Source of the DNA: Pyrus communis
Taxonomy: Eukaryota; Streptophyta; Magnoliopsida; Rosales; Rosaceae
DNA: 64,000 nt
Assembly: GCF_963583255.1 (NCBI RefSeq)
Contig: NC_084805.1
Coordinates: forward strand, 2,248,560-2,312,559
Direction of reading: 5' to 3'
Shown here one piece after another: positions 22,966-35,548 of this stretch. Positions within the stretch are counted from its first letter, which is position 1. Each line of letters starts with the position of its first letter. A program made the position numbers and the translations under genes. The notes beneath the pieces were generated by a model. That model did no database searches and was not told the origin of the DNA. It saw only the letters and a list, made by a program, of their open reading frames with translations.

Positions 22966-25900
22966 ATGGATTCAGAGGCAGATCATACACACTGTGAAAT
23001 TGACCAGATTGAAGAACACTGTGCGCGTCAGCTGCTCTGCCTGACGGAACAGCGTACTGGAGAAGAGCCGCGGTACACCCACATTGAGCAAAACGAGTTC
23101 TTGCATAGAAGGTAAGTTACAATCACTGTCTCACTGTTAGTTTTTAGCTTCGGCATGAGATTGTGCAATTCGGTTTATGGAAATCGAACTGCATTGGTTG
23201 ATGAATTGCCAATCTGTTATCTGGGTTTCTCAATTTGTTGTCTTTGCTTGTAAATTTTGGGGTTTGTTAAGTTTTTTTAAATACGGGATCGGAAAATTAT
23301 GCTGTTGGGAGGATTGATGGGCTATTTCATTTGGTTTTGAATCTAAAATATGAGGTTTTGGGGTTTAGGGTGTAAGATATATGATATGCAGTTATTTTCT
23401 TAATTGAAAATATTATCTTGTGTTGCCATGGCTCAGATACACCTGCTAACCTGCTCAAGGAAAGCTTGCAGTTTGTTATTTTCTCAATTTCTCGACTTTC
23501 TTGCAGACTCCATTACATGGTTTTCTTGTTTTGGGTGGTGGTGGTGGTGAAGTTGCAGGTCATATCATAAATACTTGCATTGAAAATTTAAAATTATATA
23601 ACAAGGGTTTCTTCTCTTCTATTTGTTTTATTTTTTGCAGACATAAGACACTGGCGGAGGAAGATATTGCTATATGTGAATGCAAGTATGATGAAAATGA
23701 TCCTGAAAGTGCATGTGGGGAGAGGTGTTTGAATGTAATAACCAACACAGAATGCACTCCTGGGCATTGCCCTTGCGGTGTCTATTGCAAGAATCAGGTA
23801 AATTTTTATTTTTTCCTCTGTGTGTGTCTTCTCTCGCTCCTCCTGCTCATGGGTTTGTGAATATGGATCTGATAGCTTGCATGTTATTTCTTCATATTTG
23901 TCTTTTTCTGTTTATACGTAAGCCTTCATGACATCGCCAAGTATAATTCAGAACTTTGTACATTGTGATTGTAGAAGATTATACTACTTAACCAATCTGT
24001 ATTTTATTTATTCTATTTCCAATTCTCTTTCGTATTTGCCAATTCATATTATCCTCATGTAATGTTTATCAGCATATTGGTTTTAGCAGTATTGATCCTA
24101 ACCGATTTTCATCCATCAAATGTTTCAATTCTTCACAAAAAGAGTAAATATGGTGGTAAGACCACGGTTACTGCTGGAGGTGAGAATTTGTTGCCAAATA
24201 CAAGGAAAGTTTATCTTTGATAGCGACATCGTACTATTTGTAACCAAAAAACTTAGTTAAAGGTGGGCAGGGAGAACTAGATGGGGTTGGCAATGGCACC
24301 ACTCTTCAATGTTTGTCTTTCATAGTTGCATCTGTAACTCTATTTTGTTTTTCAAACGTTCGTTATGCTGTTTTCAACCGTCTAATAAATTATCTAAAAC
24401 ACCTTTTCCTTTTCTTGAAAATATTGGGATAGTGATGTACTTAGAATGAGTTTAAGATAATTTGAATCTTCAGTACCCTGTTCAAATACTATGAAATTGC
24501 TTTTATTCATTTCTGATACCTCATTTGTTTACTGTCAACAGAGATTTCAGAAATGTGAATATGCCAAGACAAAGTTGTTTAAAACAGAAGGTTGTGGTTG
24601 GGGTCTTTTAGCTAATGAGAATATAAAGGTAAAGCCTACTAGTTTGTATTGATTTATTACAATTGTATACTGATTTCTCTTTACCTGGGTTCTTTTCTAT
24701 TCAGTTATTTACTTGAATAATTATATACATATTACTGAGTTTTAGGCAAGTTTCTAGTTGCTGTTTCTTTTGAAACATTTGAACTGTATAGTGCATCTTG
24801 GTATGTTATTTATCTTCGGAACTTTTGTTTTTGACTCAACTGAGAACATTGAAGCTTTATAAGTCTATGAGCTCTTTATAGTTTTATCTTTTGAGTGAAT
24901 CTGTAATTTCTTGTAAGCTATTTGATTTGTTTTATACAATGCAGGCAGGGCAATTTATTATTGAGTACTGTGGGGAAGTGATAACATGGAAAGAAGCAAA
25001 GCAAAGATCTCACACTTATGAAATCCAAGGTGATTTAATAGGCTTACCAAATATATGTTTGTATTACTTTATTGAAACTGAGTTCAATTTGTGCATTGAT
25101 GTAGGTCTCAGAGATGCATTCATTATTTCTCTCAATGCTTCTGAATCTATTGATGCCACTGAAAAGGGAAGTGTTGCTCGATTTATAAATCATTCATGGT
25201 GAGCCTCATCAGGCAAATCTTTGTGGGAAAGTTTAGTATGTTAGTCTAGTATATATTTAGACTAACTAGCTGTTATCTTTTACTTTTATTTTACTTGCCC
25301 CAAGTTGAGATTGAGTTATTATACGTTAATGTTTTCAGCCAACCAAATTGTGAGACAAGAAAATGGAATGTGTTGGGGGAAATTAGGGTTGGAATATTTG
25401 CAAAGCAAGATATATTGGCTGGAACTGAGTTGGCATATGACTACAATTTTGAATGGTATGGGGGAGCTAAGGTTCGCTGCCTCTGTGGTGCTTCTAGCTG
25501 TTCAGGATTTCTTGGGGCAAAGTCTCGTGGTTTTCAGGTAATTTATTGATTTACAATTCTGGATACAAGTTTCATTTTAGATATTAAAGATGAAATAGCA
25601 GTTGTTTTGAGTGTGTGCTGTAGGTGGCTGATATCTCCATAGCTGCACGTTATCTATTTCTTATTATAAAATTATCTGGATAATGAAAATTAAAATCTTG
25701 ACTGCGATGCATAATGCAAGTTCCTCAATCTTTCTGGTTACATTTTATTTTAATCTTTTCAGTTTCTTTTTCTCTAGGCATGGGCCCATTGTTCTTTGAA
25801 ATTCATTGCATAACCTCTCTGAAGCTTTCAACTTTCCAGGATCATAAATACATATATTATACTTATAAAATGGTTTTAGGTTTTTTCATTGTCCATCAGT

Positions 25901-28900
25901 TTGCAATTGTCCTATAAACTTTTATGGGGCATATGTCTGACGCTTAGTTTAGAGGCATTGTATCAATTAGTGTAAAGAAATAAAAACTTAGGCATTCCTC
26001 ACCTAGTCACCCTGAAAGTTTCTTAGGGCATACAAGTGTTTTGTGAAATTTCTAAAAAGTGTGGTGTAGCAAACTCACACTTCTTAAGATAATTAAGAAA
26101 AATGAATTCTTTTGGTATGGGTTTTATTTATATTATTTATTTTTTTAAAACCCTAGGGAATAGAACCCCAAGTCTCTATCATTCATACCCTGCACGCCGT
26201 TACGCAGCCAATTGACCCCCTAAGAAGCATGCAACGCAAAATTTGAATGGTTACTATATGGCAGCATCTCCATCATCAGTTGGGAGTTGAATTGTTGAAC
26301 GGTTGCCATTTCAAATTTTTGTTCTTCTAGAGGTTTTTATTCTTGCAAAAAGGGTTTTTAGAGTTCACGGTATTTCAATTATGCTCTTAATTCAGAAAAT
26401 TCGTAAACGTTGTGGTGTTTGGCAGGAGAGAAATCTCTGGTTTCATCTCCTTTTCTTCCTCAGTGAGACTACTAACAACCTGAAAAATATATATTTATGG
26501 TGTATCATGGGCCGGTTATTGGGTTTCTGGTACCAAATTGGGTTGTTTTTAACATGTTGAGATATAGGGACTGAAAATGGGATTGCCAAATTTGTGGTTT
26601 TAGGCCTGATCAGTGCGCTTTGAGCTTTAATAGTTCTTCTTAATGACCATTGTAACCTTTGGAAAATGACTTAAAACAACTTAATTCACATCTAAAATGT
26701 TTTCCAGTTACTCAACCATATTCACTCAAGCTTATACCTACCCTACGATCCAATTATAACAATAACCCTACCTATCACAATCTTCAAAATCAGCCCTTCC
26801 TCACTCCATAAACCCCAATCACATAATACCACCCATATTGAGTTTTCTTGGTCAATGGAGCATCAAATCATCATTTATGACAAGTCAGTGAGAATGGAAA
26901 GGTATGTTATATGCCAAATTAGTTGAGCTCATTTTGTCCCTTTGGTTACTAAACACTGGGCTTATGTTTTGTTTGGCTACTCAGAGCTGAGCACTAAATG
27001 TACTGTGCAGTTATATGTGGCCGAACAACAATTCATTAAATGTAGCCAGATATTGCTGCAGAGCACATTTGGAGTGTAACCAGAAATGGCTGCACACCAA
27101 CATGAAAGTGGAGCCAGTTTAGCCACGCAATTCTCTCTATGTGCTGTATTCTGAATCTCTGATACAGAACACTGACCAAATTCTTTATCTAAACTTGTTT
27201 TCTCTAATGCAGGGCGAAACTTCTTCTCGATGTAGTGGGGTTGGCTCAGAATGTGCAACAGACTACACAAGTGAATTTACAACTAATGAGGTTACCAACT
27301 CTATCTTTAAATTGATAATGGACTTCATTATGAGACTGCTTCACTAGCTTTGGGTTTGGTCAAAATATTTCTTGCACCAACATGGAAGCGCTTCCCTCAG
27401 TGACTTTGGCTCCTCTTGTGACATGTTCTTTATTCAAACTTGTTTTTGAGAATGCAGGACGACAATTCTGCCCGAGATAGTGGGGTTAGCTCAGACTGTG
27501 TAATGGATTTCACAAGTGAATTTACAACTTATGTGGTAACTAACTTCATCGTTAAAATAGCTTTGGTCCCAATAAGAGCCATATGGATATTTTGGGTACT
27601 TACATGCTAGTTTTCTTTTGTTTTGTAGATATTCAAGACTAGAGAGTCCTTGATGCAGTGGGCTCGTGAGGCTGGAAAGCGAAATGGGTTTGTTATTGTG
27701 ACAATACGATCTGATATGGGTAGTAAGAGTACAAAACCAAGAGTTACATTAGGTTGCGAGAGGGGTGGAAGATTTAAGGAGAAGAAAACTAGGGCTGCAA
27801 AAAAAAGACGTGGGACAGGCACAAAGAAGTGTGGGTGTCCTTTCACATTGAAAGGGGAGAAGTCAGCGAATGGGGACGGATGGATGCTAAAGGTTGTATG
27901 TGGAGTGCATAACCATGCATCCACCGAGTATCCTGATGGGCGATCATATGCAGGGAGGTTATCTGAGCAGGAGACTTCACTCTTGATAGACTTGTCAAAG
28001 AGTTTAGTACGACCCAAAGAAATCCTGAGCACATTGAAGCAAAGGGATGAACTCAATGCTACAACCATAAGGACGATCTATAATGCACGCCAAAGGCAAA
28101 GAGTTAAAGAGAAGGCAGGGAGGTCTCAAATGCAACAACTGTTATGTAAGTTGAATGAGCATGACTATGTCGAGTGGCATAGGAGGTGCCCTATGTCAGA
28201 TAGTGTGCAGGACTTGTTCTGGGCGCACCCTGTGAGTTTGGAGTTGTTACGTGCATTTCCAACCATTTTGATGATAGATTGCACGTATAAGACCAATAGG
28301 TACCATTATCCCTTACTAGAGGTTGTAGGCGTCACATCCACTGATATTACATTCTCAGTTGCATTTGTCTTTTTGGATTCTGAAAAAGAAGACAACTATA
28401 TATGGGCATTAAGTAAATTGCGTGGTGTCATGGTGGAGTGTCCAATGCCAAATGTAATTGTCACAGACATGGATTTGCCATTGATGAGAGCCATTGAGGT
28501 AGTATTCCCTACAGCTAAAAATCTTTTATGTAAATGGCATATTAATAAGCATGTGTTGGCAAAATGCAAAAACTTGTTTGAGTCCAAGGAAAGGTGTGAT
28601 AGATTTATTATGAAGTGGAACGTACTTGTGAGCTCTTCTACAGAAAATGATTACTTACGGGATCTAGCAGTGTTACAGAGAGAATTTAGTATGTACGCTG
28701 AGGTCATTGAGTATGTTACAAACACATGGTTGAATCCTTTCAAGGACAGATTTGTGTCGGCTTGGACAGACATGATCATGCATTTTGGTAATGTAACATC
28801 AAACAGGTAATTTCATGAGGTTATATTACTCACACAATATTACATTATTGGTTTAATATGAAGTTTGTAACTTTGTGTTAACTTGTTTGCATTTTTTTAT

Positions 28901-31900
28901 GTTTTAATAGGGCCGAGGGTGTACATACCAAGCTTAAGAGGGAGCTTGGTATGAGCCAGGGGAATTTTGAGGGTTCTTTTGAGAGTATACACTCTCTTAT
29001 TGAGTTACAGCACACTGACATAAAGATATCTTTTGACAAGTGTTTGACGGTCACACAACAAAGCTTCAAGTCTTCAGAATTCAAATATTTGAGAGGAGTT
29101 GTATCTATGTTTGCATTGGAGAAGGTGTTATCTCAGTCCAAACTAGCCATCTCAATTGGTGCTGGTGGTTTAGGATGTGGTTGTGTCATACCCAGAACGC
29201 ATGGTCTACCTTGTGCCCACGAGATTGTGAAATACAAGAGGGAGTGTCGGCCAATTCCTCTTGAGTCGCTTGACCCCCATTGGACTAAACTTGATATACT
29301 ACCTCCGAGTTCTGCTCAGGAATCTATGGATGTGAATGAGTTTCCTGAGTTGGAGTTGCTTCAACGATACTTTCTGGAGGCAAATGCAGAAAATAGGTTG
29401 ATGCTCAGGAAAAGAGTGAGAGAACTTGTAGCACCCTACACAACTAGTCTTGTTGAACCAGGAGTCAAGTCCAGATTACGAGGTCAACTGAGGGAGAAAA
29501 TTGATATGTCAACTCAACAGGACCCATATGCATTTGAGTTGAAATCTGCATCTGTGTATAGTCACTCACCTAGTGCAATGGATGATCAGCAAAATTTTAA
29601 ACATGAGCAAACGGAGCGAACCAAGGAGGTAATAAAGATACCAATTACTAAATTGAATATCATATAGTTACCCATTTATACATAAGGTTCATATTCATGC
29701 AGGTTTACCGGACATTATCAATGAAAGGTATTTCGTATATTGATGCGTTCCCAATTGGATTGAGGCCCTTCGTTCAGCAAGTCAAGGATGTACGTCATGA
29801 TGGTCACTGCGGGTTTAGGGCAGTTGCTGATTTGGTGGGATTGGGTGAGAATGGGTACCTGCAAGTTCGTAATGACCTGCTTACTGAGTTGTCTTCATAT
29901 TCTGCACATTATGGCGAGTTGTATGGCAGCACAGACAGGGTTCGTGAGTTAGCACAGATACTATCATTCTTTGATGAAGGTAGAGCACCATTTGACAGAT
30001 GGATGATGATGCCTGACATGGGTCATCTTATAGCATCATGCTATAAGGTTGTGCTTTTCCACTTATCATCTACTCAGTGCCTTACCTTCCTACCACTTCG
30101 GTCAGCACCAGTTTCTTTGCCAAGGCGTCGACAAATTGCTATTGGTTTTATGAATGATTGTCATTGTGTGGAGGTATGATACCAATAATAATGGACTGTT
30201 CTATTTTATTTGTAGATAGGCAATTTAGGTTAATGTTACATATATTTCTTGTAGGTGTTCTTAAGGCCGGGGCATCCTGTACCTCCCATTGCGTCTGATT
30301 GGATCAGATATCATACGCCAGCTGCACAAGGATGGGACACTGTGTATACTAGTTGTATTTTACGCTTCAAATCTCTTGTTAGCTGTGATCAAATCTGACT
30401 CGGTCAGGTGCAAGTAACGACTCCAAACTTTCTCAAAATATGCTTAGAATGGTCAGGTTTGATCACGTCTATGCACAAATGCGCCCTGAAAGGAGATGCC
30501 ATGAAGTGGATGTTGCTCTCAAAACCCACCATAAGGATCCAAAGTACCTACACAAATAATGGAAACAAATATTTCCATTGATATATACTTAGTGGTAAAG
30601 TGTTAAACCTTATAGTATGGACAGGGCATCTTAGATGTCGCCTGTTACGAAAGCATCCAGCACCTCTTGTATCCTACAAATCATTCATAGTGGCAGCATT
30701 TGACAATTGTGGTATCCAACGACAAACAAGTGGTTGGCCTGAGATAGATCATGATACGACCATGTCTCAAACAGCAAGAAACTTACATACATCTGCCTCA
30801 AAAATCGTCAAGTATCCTGTTATCAGTCTAATACCTTGTTAGGTGCCCCAAATGTGAATGTGTAGGCAAGGGCCACAACTCCCCATACACACCACTCATC
30901 TGACTAAATTCCATAAGTATACGGTAGTAGGTTTTATACACACACACATAAATTCCATAAGTATACAGTAGCAGATTTTATACACACTCGTGCACCACTC
31001 TTATCAATTAACTGTACATGTCAACAACTCAACATACAAACAATACACTTAGTATCTTGGTCGTGCACATATCAACAAAATTGGGAAGAACTGAAAATCC
31101 CTTAAAACTCCACATTTATTTGTTGGTCCTCCATCACTAGTTCTTTCAGTCATATTCTCAGCATACAAGAAAAACTAGCTTCTCTATACTGTCTGCATTT
31201 TTTTTATGTTTCTTGTAGTTTTTGTTTAATCCTATTTGTATTATCATACTTATCTTGTAGGGCATGTTTATTTTATTTATTTATCTCATTTCTTCTAAGT
31301 TCTTAGCATTTAGCATTGAGTGTTCATGTGATTTCTAGTGTTCATTTGCTGTTTTGTGCATTTGTTCAAGATATTAGTTAGTGTTGTGTATTTATAGAAA
31401 CATCTGGTGTGCGTTTTGCTGTTATTTTTGTTTTGTTCAGTAAATTGTTCTTCTTGGTAAATATTTTAACCTGTGTTATGCAACTTTTTTTACAAACAGG
31501 AGGATACTTACCTATGGGAAGACGATGATGACAGGTAATGTACCATACATTGGGATGCATTTCTCTTCAAAGTTTCTTCCTGCAGAAGTGATTGTTGCAT
31601 GAATTTCTTACTTTAACATGTCCTTAGCCTATGTTTTGGTCGGCCCTGCATGCACTTGCTTGTTGATTAGTTGTAGATTTATACTTTAGTTATTGTCCTT
31701 CGAAATTTTGTTCCCATTGATTTAGTTCCTCAAGTTCGCATAATAGGCATTGATATATTGTAATCTAGCAACGACACTTCTTTGAAGTTGTGTTTGTTGG
31801 ACAACATCACAGTGCTCTTCTATGTGGTCTGTGTGCATTTTTTAACCACCCAACACCCCATTGACATTTTCCCAACACTTCGATGAGATAGTTGAGGCGA

Positions 31901-34092
31901 AAATATAGTTTGTTTCTTAAGAAATTGTAAAAAGATGTTATACAATAAGGGTGGGTGCCTAGGGATAAAATTCAAGACTTAGCAACAAGGTGACTTAGTT
32001 AACCATGTCCTATGGATGTTACATGTGAATACTAATTCTTATATTTTTTTTATTTCTATATTTTTATTTTCATATTTTTATGACACTTACAGAGCTAACA
32101 CTTAAGTGTGGCTACATTTTGAATTTTAATTATTGGGTTGGATTTATTATGCTATAGTACTTAATACGGAGTTAGGGCTTTGGTTTTACTTTCCCTTAAT
32201 GAACTTTTTGACTATTAACTTTAGATGAATTAATTACAAGCTAAGTATGCATAAAGATGAAACTAAACTGTAAAACAATAAAAGAAAGTATACACTTCCT
32301 GCATCCATGGCGTGTGGTATTTTAATTTGTTAAAACTTGCCTTGTCATTGTTGATGTGCCAGTGTCGTGTCGGTGGCTCCTGATATTTTATATATTTTTG
32401 TTCTTTTCCTGTAATCCTATAGTTTGTGATTTTGTATACTTTTGATAGATGGGCAACTTTTTCGTTTCTTTACATACCTATTTTTCTTTAATAAGTATAT
32501 TTTGTGCATCGTACAAAAACAAATAATTCTAGTTTGATCTGAAGTCCTGGGCCGTTTCAGACCTTAACTGAACTAATAGGGTAAAGAGAAAACTCTTCAA
32601 AGAATTGTGAGTTTTGTGGAAGACTTGAGTTTGGAAATATCCCCATTCATAGATCTGAGATCCACATCTATGAATTGAAATCAACTCTGAAGTATCAAAA
32701 GGTCTTCAAATCGTTCATTTGAAACAATAGAAACTCTTATTGAAGGATCATGATGCTTCCCAAAAATCTAAAATCTTGATCGATAGAGGAACAATATCAC
32801 CATTTTTGTTCAGTAAGATACATGAATCAAATGAGTGGATCAGCGCAAGTAGTTTCCACTTCTATGGTGGGACTGGTTATCTTGCTAAATTTCAGAACTA
32901 TTCTAACACAAGACTTAGGTTATCCTTTTCCTTTTGTGGCCTATGTAGTTGAAAGGTACAGGTTTTATGACAGTTTTATCTTGACTATGTCTTTAGTATC
33001 AAACAAAAATCTCTCAAACATACCACATTCACTTACGCACACATGTACATATATAGAGATTTTTTTGAAGAATTGTGCATTCGATTTACGACTTTCCTTT
33101 TGTATTCAAGTTATATACACAACTGCCTCTTTGTGACAGATATTCAGTTGAGAAAATTCCACTGTACGATTCTGCAGAGGATGAGCCTTTGTCTAGGCTC
33201 TTCAAGGCTGTGAACTCCTCAGAGTTTGATGTTGCCGAGATGATGGTGAATGTCAATGTGGATTCTGAACCTCAGTCTACTGCTCTTGTTGTGCAATCAC
33301 TTGATTCTGTTCCAATGGAGGGTGTAGTTATGGAGGTAAAAACAGAAGTGAGCGAGGAGAGGAAACTTTATTCAGAAAACAATCAACTGGCTATTTCAAA
33401 AAAGAATGCGATGATATCTCGTATCCGCAGTAATACTGCAGGTCGGAATTATCACATTGGATCAGGGTCCATGTCAAACAAAAGATCAAAACAATATAAT
33501 GGAAAGTTGAAACATGGTGCACAAAAGCAAGTTGACGCCAAGTGTGTTGCTGCGCTTCTAGCATCAAAGGAAGCACAAGAGGAAATTTTAAATTATGAGG
33601 TATTTATTTTCAGTTTTTATTGATCTACTTGGTGGACTAAAATATCGCCGTTAACTTTGCCCTTACATGTGCATCTATGCGTCACACCCTGTACTATCTT
33701 CCTGGAGTTGCGTTATTTATATTTTGTTGAAGTACAGTTTTAGTATTTAACATTATGATTTTTTCACTCTCTTAGAAGTGGTCTATTTATCAAAATTGTT
33801 CACGTTATAATTTCGTTTGCAGCGGATGAAAAACAACGCTGCCACTCATCTTGAATCTCTCTACAATGAGATACGACCTGCCATTGAAGAACATGAAAGG
33901 GACAGCCAAGACAGTGTAGCTACCAGTGTAGCTGAGAAGTGGATAGAAGCCTGCTGCTTGAAACTCAAGGCGGAGTTCGACCTTTATTCTTCCATTGTTA
34001 AAAGCATTGCCTGCACTCCGCGAAGGCCGTTTGGCCAAGCTGAACCTTCTGACGGCAACACCGAGAATGAGATTAAGTACTTGCAGAATTGA
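22966..34092 (+). CDS. ASHH1: SET-domain histone-lysine methyltransferase (ASHH1/SDG26), nine exons
   Basis: Exons 22966-23111, 23641-23797, 24542-24628, 24945-25029, 25105-25198, 25339-25537, 31500-31534, 33140-33599 and 33823-34092 join in frame to 510 residues; the Arabidopsis protein has about 490. ASHH1 methylates histone H3 (K36 group by family) in the nucleus and promotes flowering in Arabidopsis. The AWS zinc domain runs about 61-108 ([18 protein letters not shown]). The SET domain runs about 110-230, with CGWG, EYCGEV, RFINHSC (residues 184-190) and [10 protein letters not shown]. Post-[11 protein letters not shown] follows at 238-244. All catalytic landmarks are present; NHSC is completed across the exon 5/6 junction. 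The C-terminal part ([35 protein letters not shown]) is specific to ASHH1. Intron 6 is 5962 bp and contains a transposase gene; intron 4 is 75 nt, in frame and stop-free. Confidence 0.95.
25030..25104 (+). other. 75-nt in-frame intron 4 of ASHH1 without stop codon
   Basis: The donor follows CAAG and the acceptor is GATGTAG. Splicing joins TYEIQ to [10 protein letters not shown], as in other ASHH1 proteins. If retained, the intron adds exactly 25 residues inside the SET domain and leaves the frame open. Confidence 0.8.
26155..26222 (-). other. tRNA-like sequence, possible SINE head
   Basis: On the minus strand TCAATTGGCTGCGTAACGG resembles a degenerate A box and GGGGTTCTATTCCC a B box of a tRNA-derived promoter. 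It lies in ASHH1 intron 6. Element borders were not found. Confidence 0.35.
27150..27540 (+). repeat. 245-bp tandem duplication carrying a 78-bp exon
   Basis: TTCTTTATCT AAACTTGTTT then AATGCAG, a 78-bp exon and a GT donor occur at about 27181 and again at 27428. The exons 27213-27290 and 27458-27535 are each 26 codons and phase 0. Both contain a ready acceptor and donor. Confidence 0.85.
27213..30398 (+). CDS. Mutator-like transposase with FAR1, SWIM and OTU-protease regions, 5' end unknown
   Basis: Exons 27213-27290, 27458-27535, 27629-28806, 28911-29628, 29703-30173 and 30255-30398 all have GT/AG borders and join without a stop to 888 codons; no start codon is assigned. The order of parts is: FAR1/MULE DNA-binding region ([30 protein letters not shown]), then the DDE transposase, with Asp at 28277 (MIDCTYKTN), Asp at 28466 (VTDMD), the CKWHINKH zinc motif and Glu at 28915 (NRAEGVH). 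Next come a SWIM zinc finger near 29175-29225 (CGC then PCAH) and an OTU cysteine-protease-like domain with DGHCGFRA (Cys at 29808) and a downstream His at 30162 (DCHCVEV). The catalytic residues look intact. The gene sits wholly in ASHH1 intron 6 on the same strand. It may be an active transposase, a domesticated gene or a recent relic. Terminal inverted repeats were not found. Confidence 0.88.
30399..31499 (+). other. Remaining part of ASHH1 intron 6 downstream of the transposase
   Basis: No coding exon was recognised. It should hold the right end of the MULE, but I could not match it to 25538-27200. A two-copy 44-bp tandem repeat is listed separately. Confidence 0.45.
30905..30992 (+). repeat. 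Two-copy tandem repeat, unit 44 bp
   Basis: TAAATTCCATAAGTATAC followed by GGTAGTAGGTTTTATACACA occurs at 30905 and, slightly changed, at 30949. Confidence 0.85.
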
Positions 34093-35159
34093 TCTTTCTT
34101 ACCACGATCACTGGTTTGAAAATTGAAACCGATAAACGTTACTTCTGTTTCGCAACCATCAGATTTACACTATGATTCGGGTACTATTTTTACATTTTCG
34201 GCGTTGTAAGTTACCAATTTACGTATTATGAAGCTACATTTTACTTCCGGACAACCCGACTTATGGTTGTTATTACCTACTCTCGATCTCTTGGAGTCGG
34301 ACGCATCGGAACTGCATCGGACTTTTCTTCGGGCTTAAGGCCCTCTGTGGTAGGCTAGTTGGCTACAACAGTTTAGAATAACGCATTCATTTTGTTCGTT
34401 TACATAAGAATTTGGATGTTCAAAGTGGCAGGAGTATCTTCACATTTGTTTCCTCGAAACTTCTACAACGCTGCGGGGTATGAGATATTACGGACTTTTC
34501 TGAACATTTAGATTTTGATAAAGTTGGAACGGTTTCTCTGAGGCTTCTCTGATTTTGTTTGCGTACGTGGGCAGGTGGACCAGCTACTGCTCCTGGCCCC
34601 ACATAATGACGCGTGGGTCCCTGACCATTGCACACGATTTCTGGCAGGTACCGCGCAAAATGTAGGTCGTTCTCGACTTCTTATATTTTTGCTTTTGTTT
34701 TGTTGTGTTTTAATCAGGAATTCTCATTTTATTCCACATATTACTTTTCAAATCAAAGGTTTTTTCTTGCCAACAATCACATTTGAATTATTATTCGCCA
34801 ATTATTTTCTTTGTTCAAATGATAGACGAGTTCTCAAATTTAATTATCATTGCCAGCGGATTAAAAAATTATTTGAAAATATAGTTATAATAAACATACT
34901 TTGACATTTAATTTATAAAAATTATCGTTTTTTAATAAGGACAACATATATTAATCATGTAACACTCCAGAAAAATAAAAATAAGGTGTCGCTCCCTTTC
35001 TCAAATTTAATATAGCATTCAACCCCTGTCACCGTTCTTCCTTTCATACCTATCACTACACATCCAAATTTCTTGGCATGTCCTTTCTTGAAATGAAAAG
35101 ATACCAATTGTCATGAAGAATTCTTCAAGACATTTGGTATCTTCTAAAAATATTCCTAA
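34093..35159. other. 3' flank of ASHH1 and intergenic DNA
   Basis: There is no gene. The first 100-300 bp probably contain the ASHH1 3' untranslated region. The rest is AT-rich with no recognised element. Confidence 0.45.
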
Positions 35160-35303
35160 TTACAACAGATAACGTTTTAGCGTAGTAACAAAAAACAACT
35201 ATGTTTATACGTCATGATGCGGGTTCGATCCCCAGCGATCCTCCTCTGCCTAACAACTAACAATTTAACCCCTTAGCTATCATTTGTCAAAAAAAAAAAA
35301 AAA
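35160..35303 (+). mobile_element. Probable tRNA-derived SINE ending in poly(A)
   Basis: TTTTAGCGTAGTAAC near 35175 resembles an A box and GCGGGTTCGATCCCC at 35219-35233 is a near-consensus B box. The unit ends in a run of 15 A at 35289-35303. The border at the left is approximate. Confidence 0.6.
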
Positions 35304-35526
35304 GATCACTCTTGTTGTATTTTTGCCGAAACTTATGTTTGACATGTATGTTTTTCGAATATGTAGGGACCCTCTTTGTAACCTTTATGCCGTTGTATAC
35401 GTTATACCTTCATCATAGACAATAACATAGTGTCTAAATAGCATGGTTAGTAAATTTGCATATAACACGTCCAATATTTAAATAAACAAAAATAAGAAAG
35501 TACGACAAATAATACGTAATTACATG

Positions 35527-35548
35527 TTATATTATATTATATTATATT
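35527..35548. repeat. ATATT microsatellite
   Basis: Four perfect ATATT units upstream of the kinase gene. Confidence 0.9.

Noticed and set aside
27607..28068. Minus-strand open frame of 153 residues
   Set aside because: It is the shadow of the transposase exon; no family match.
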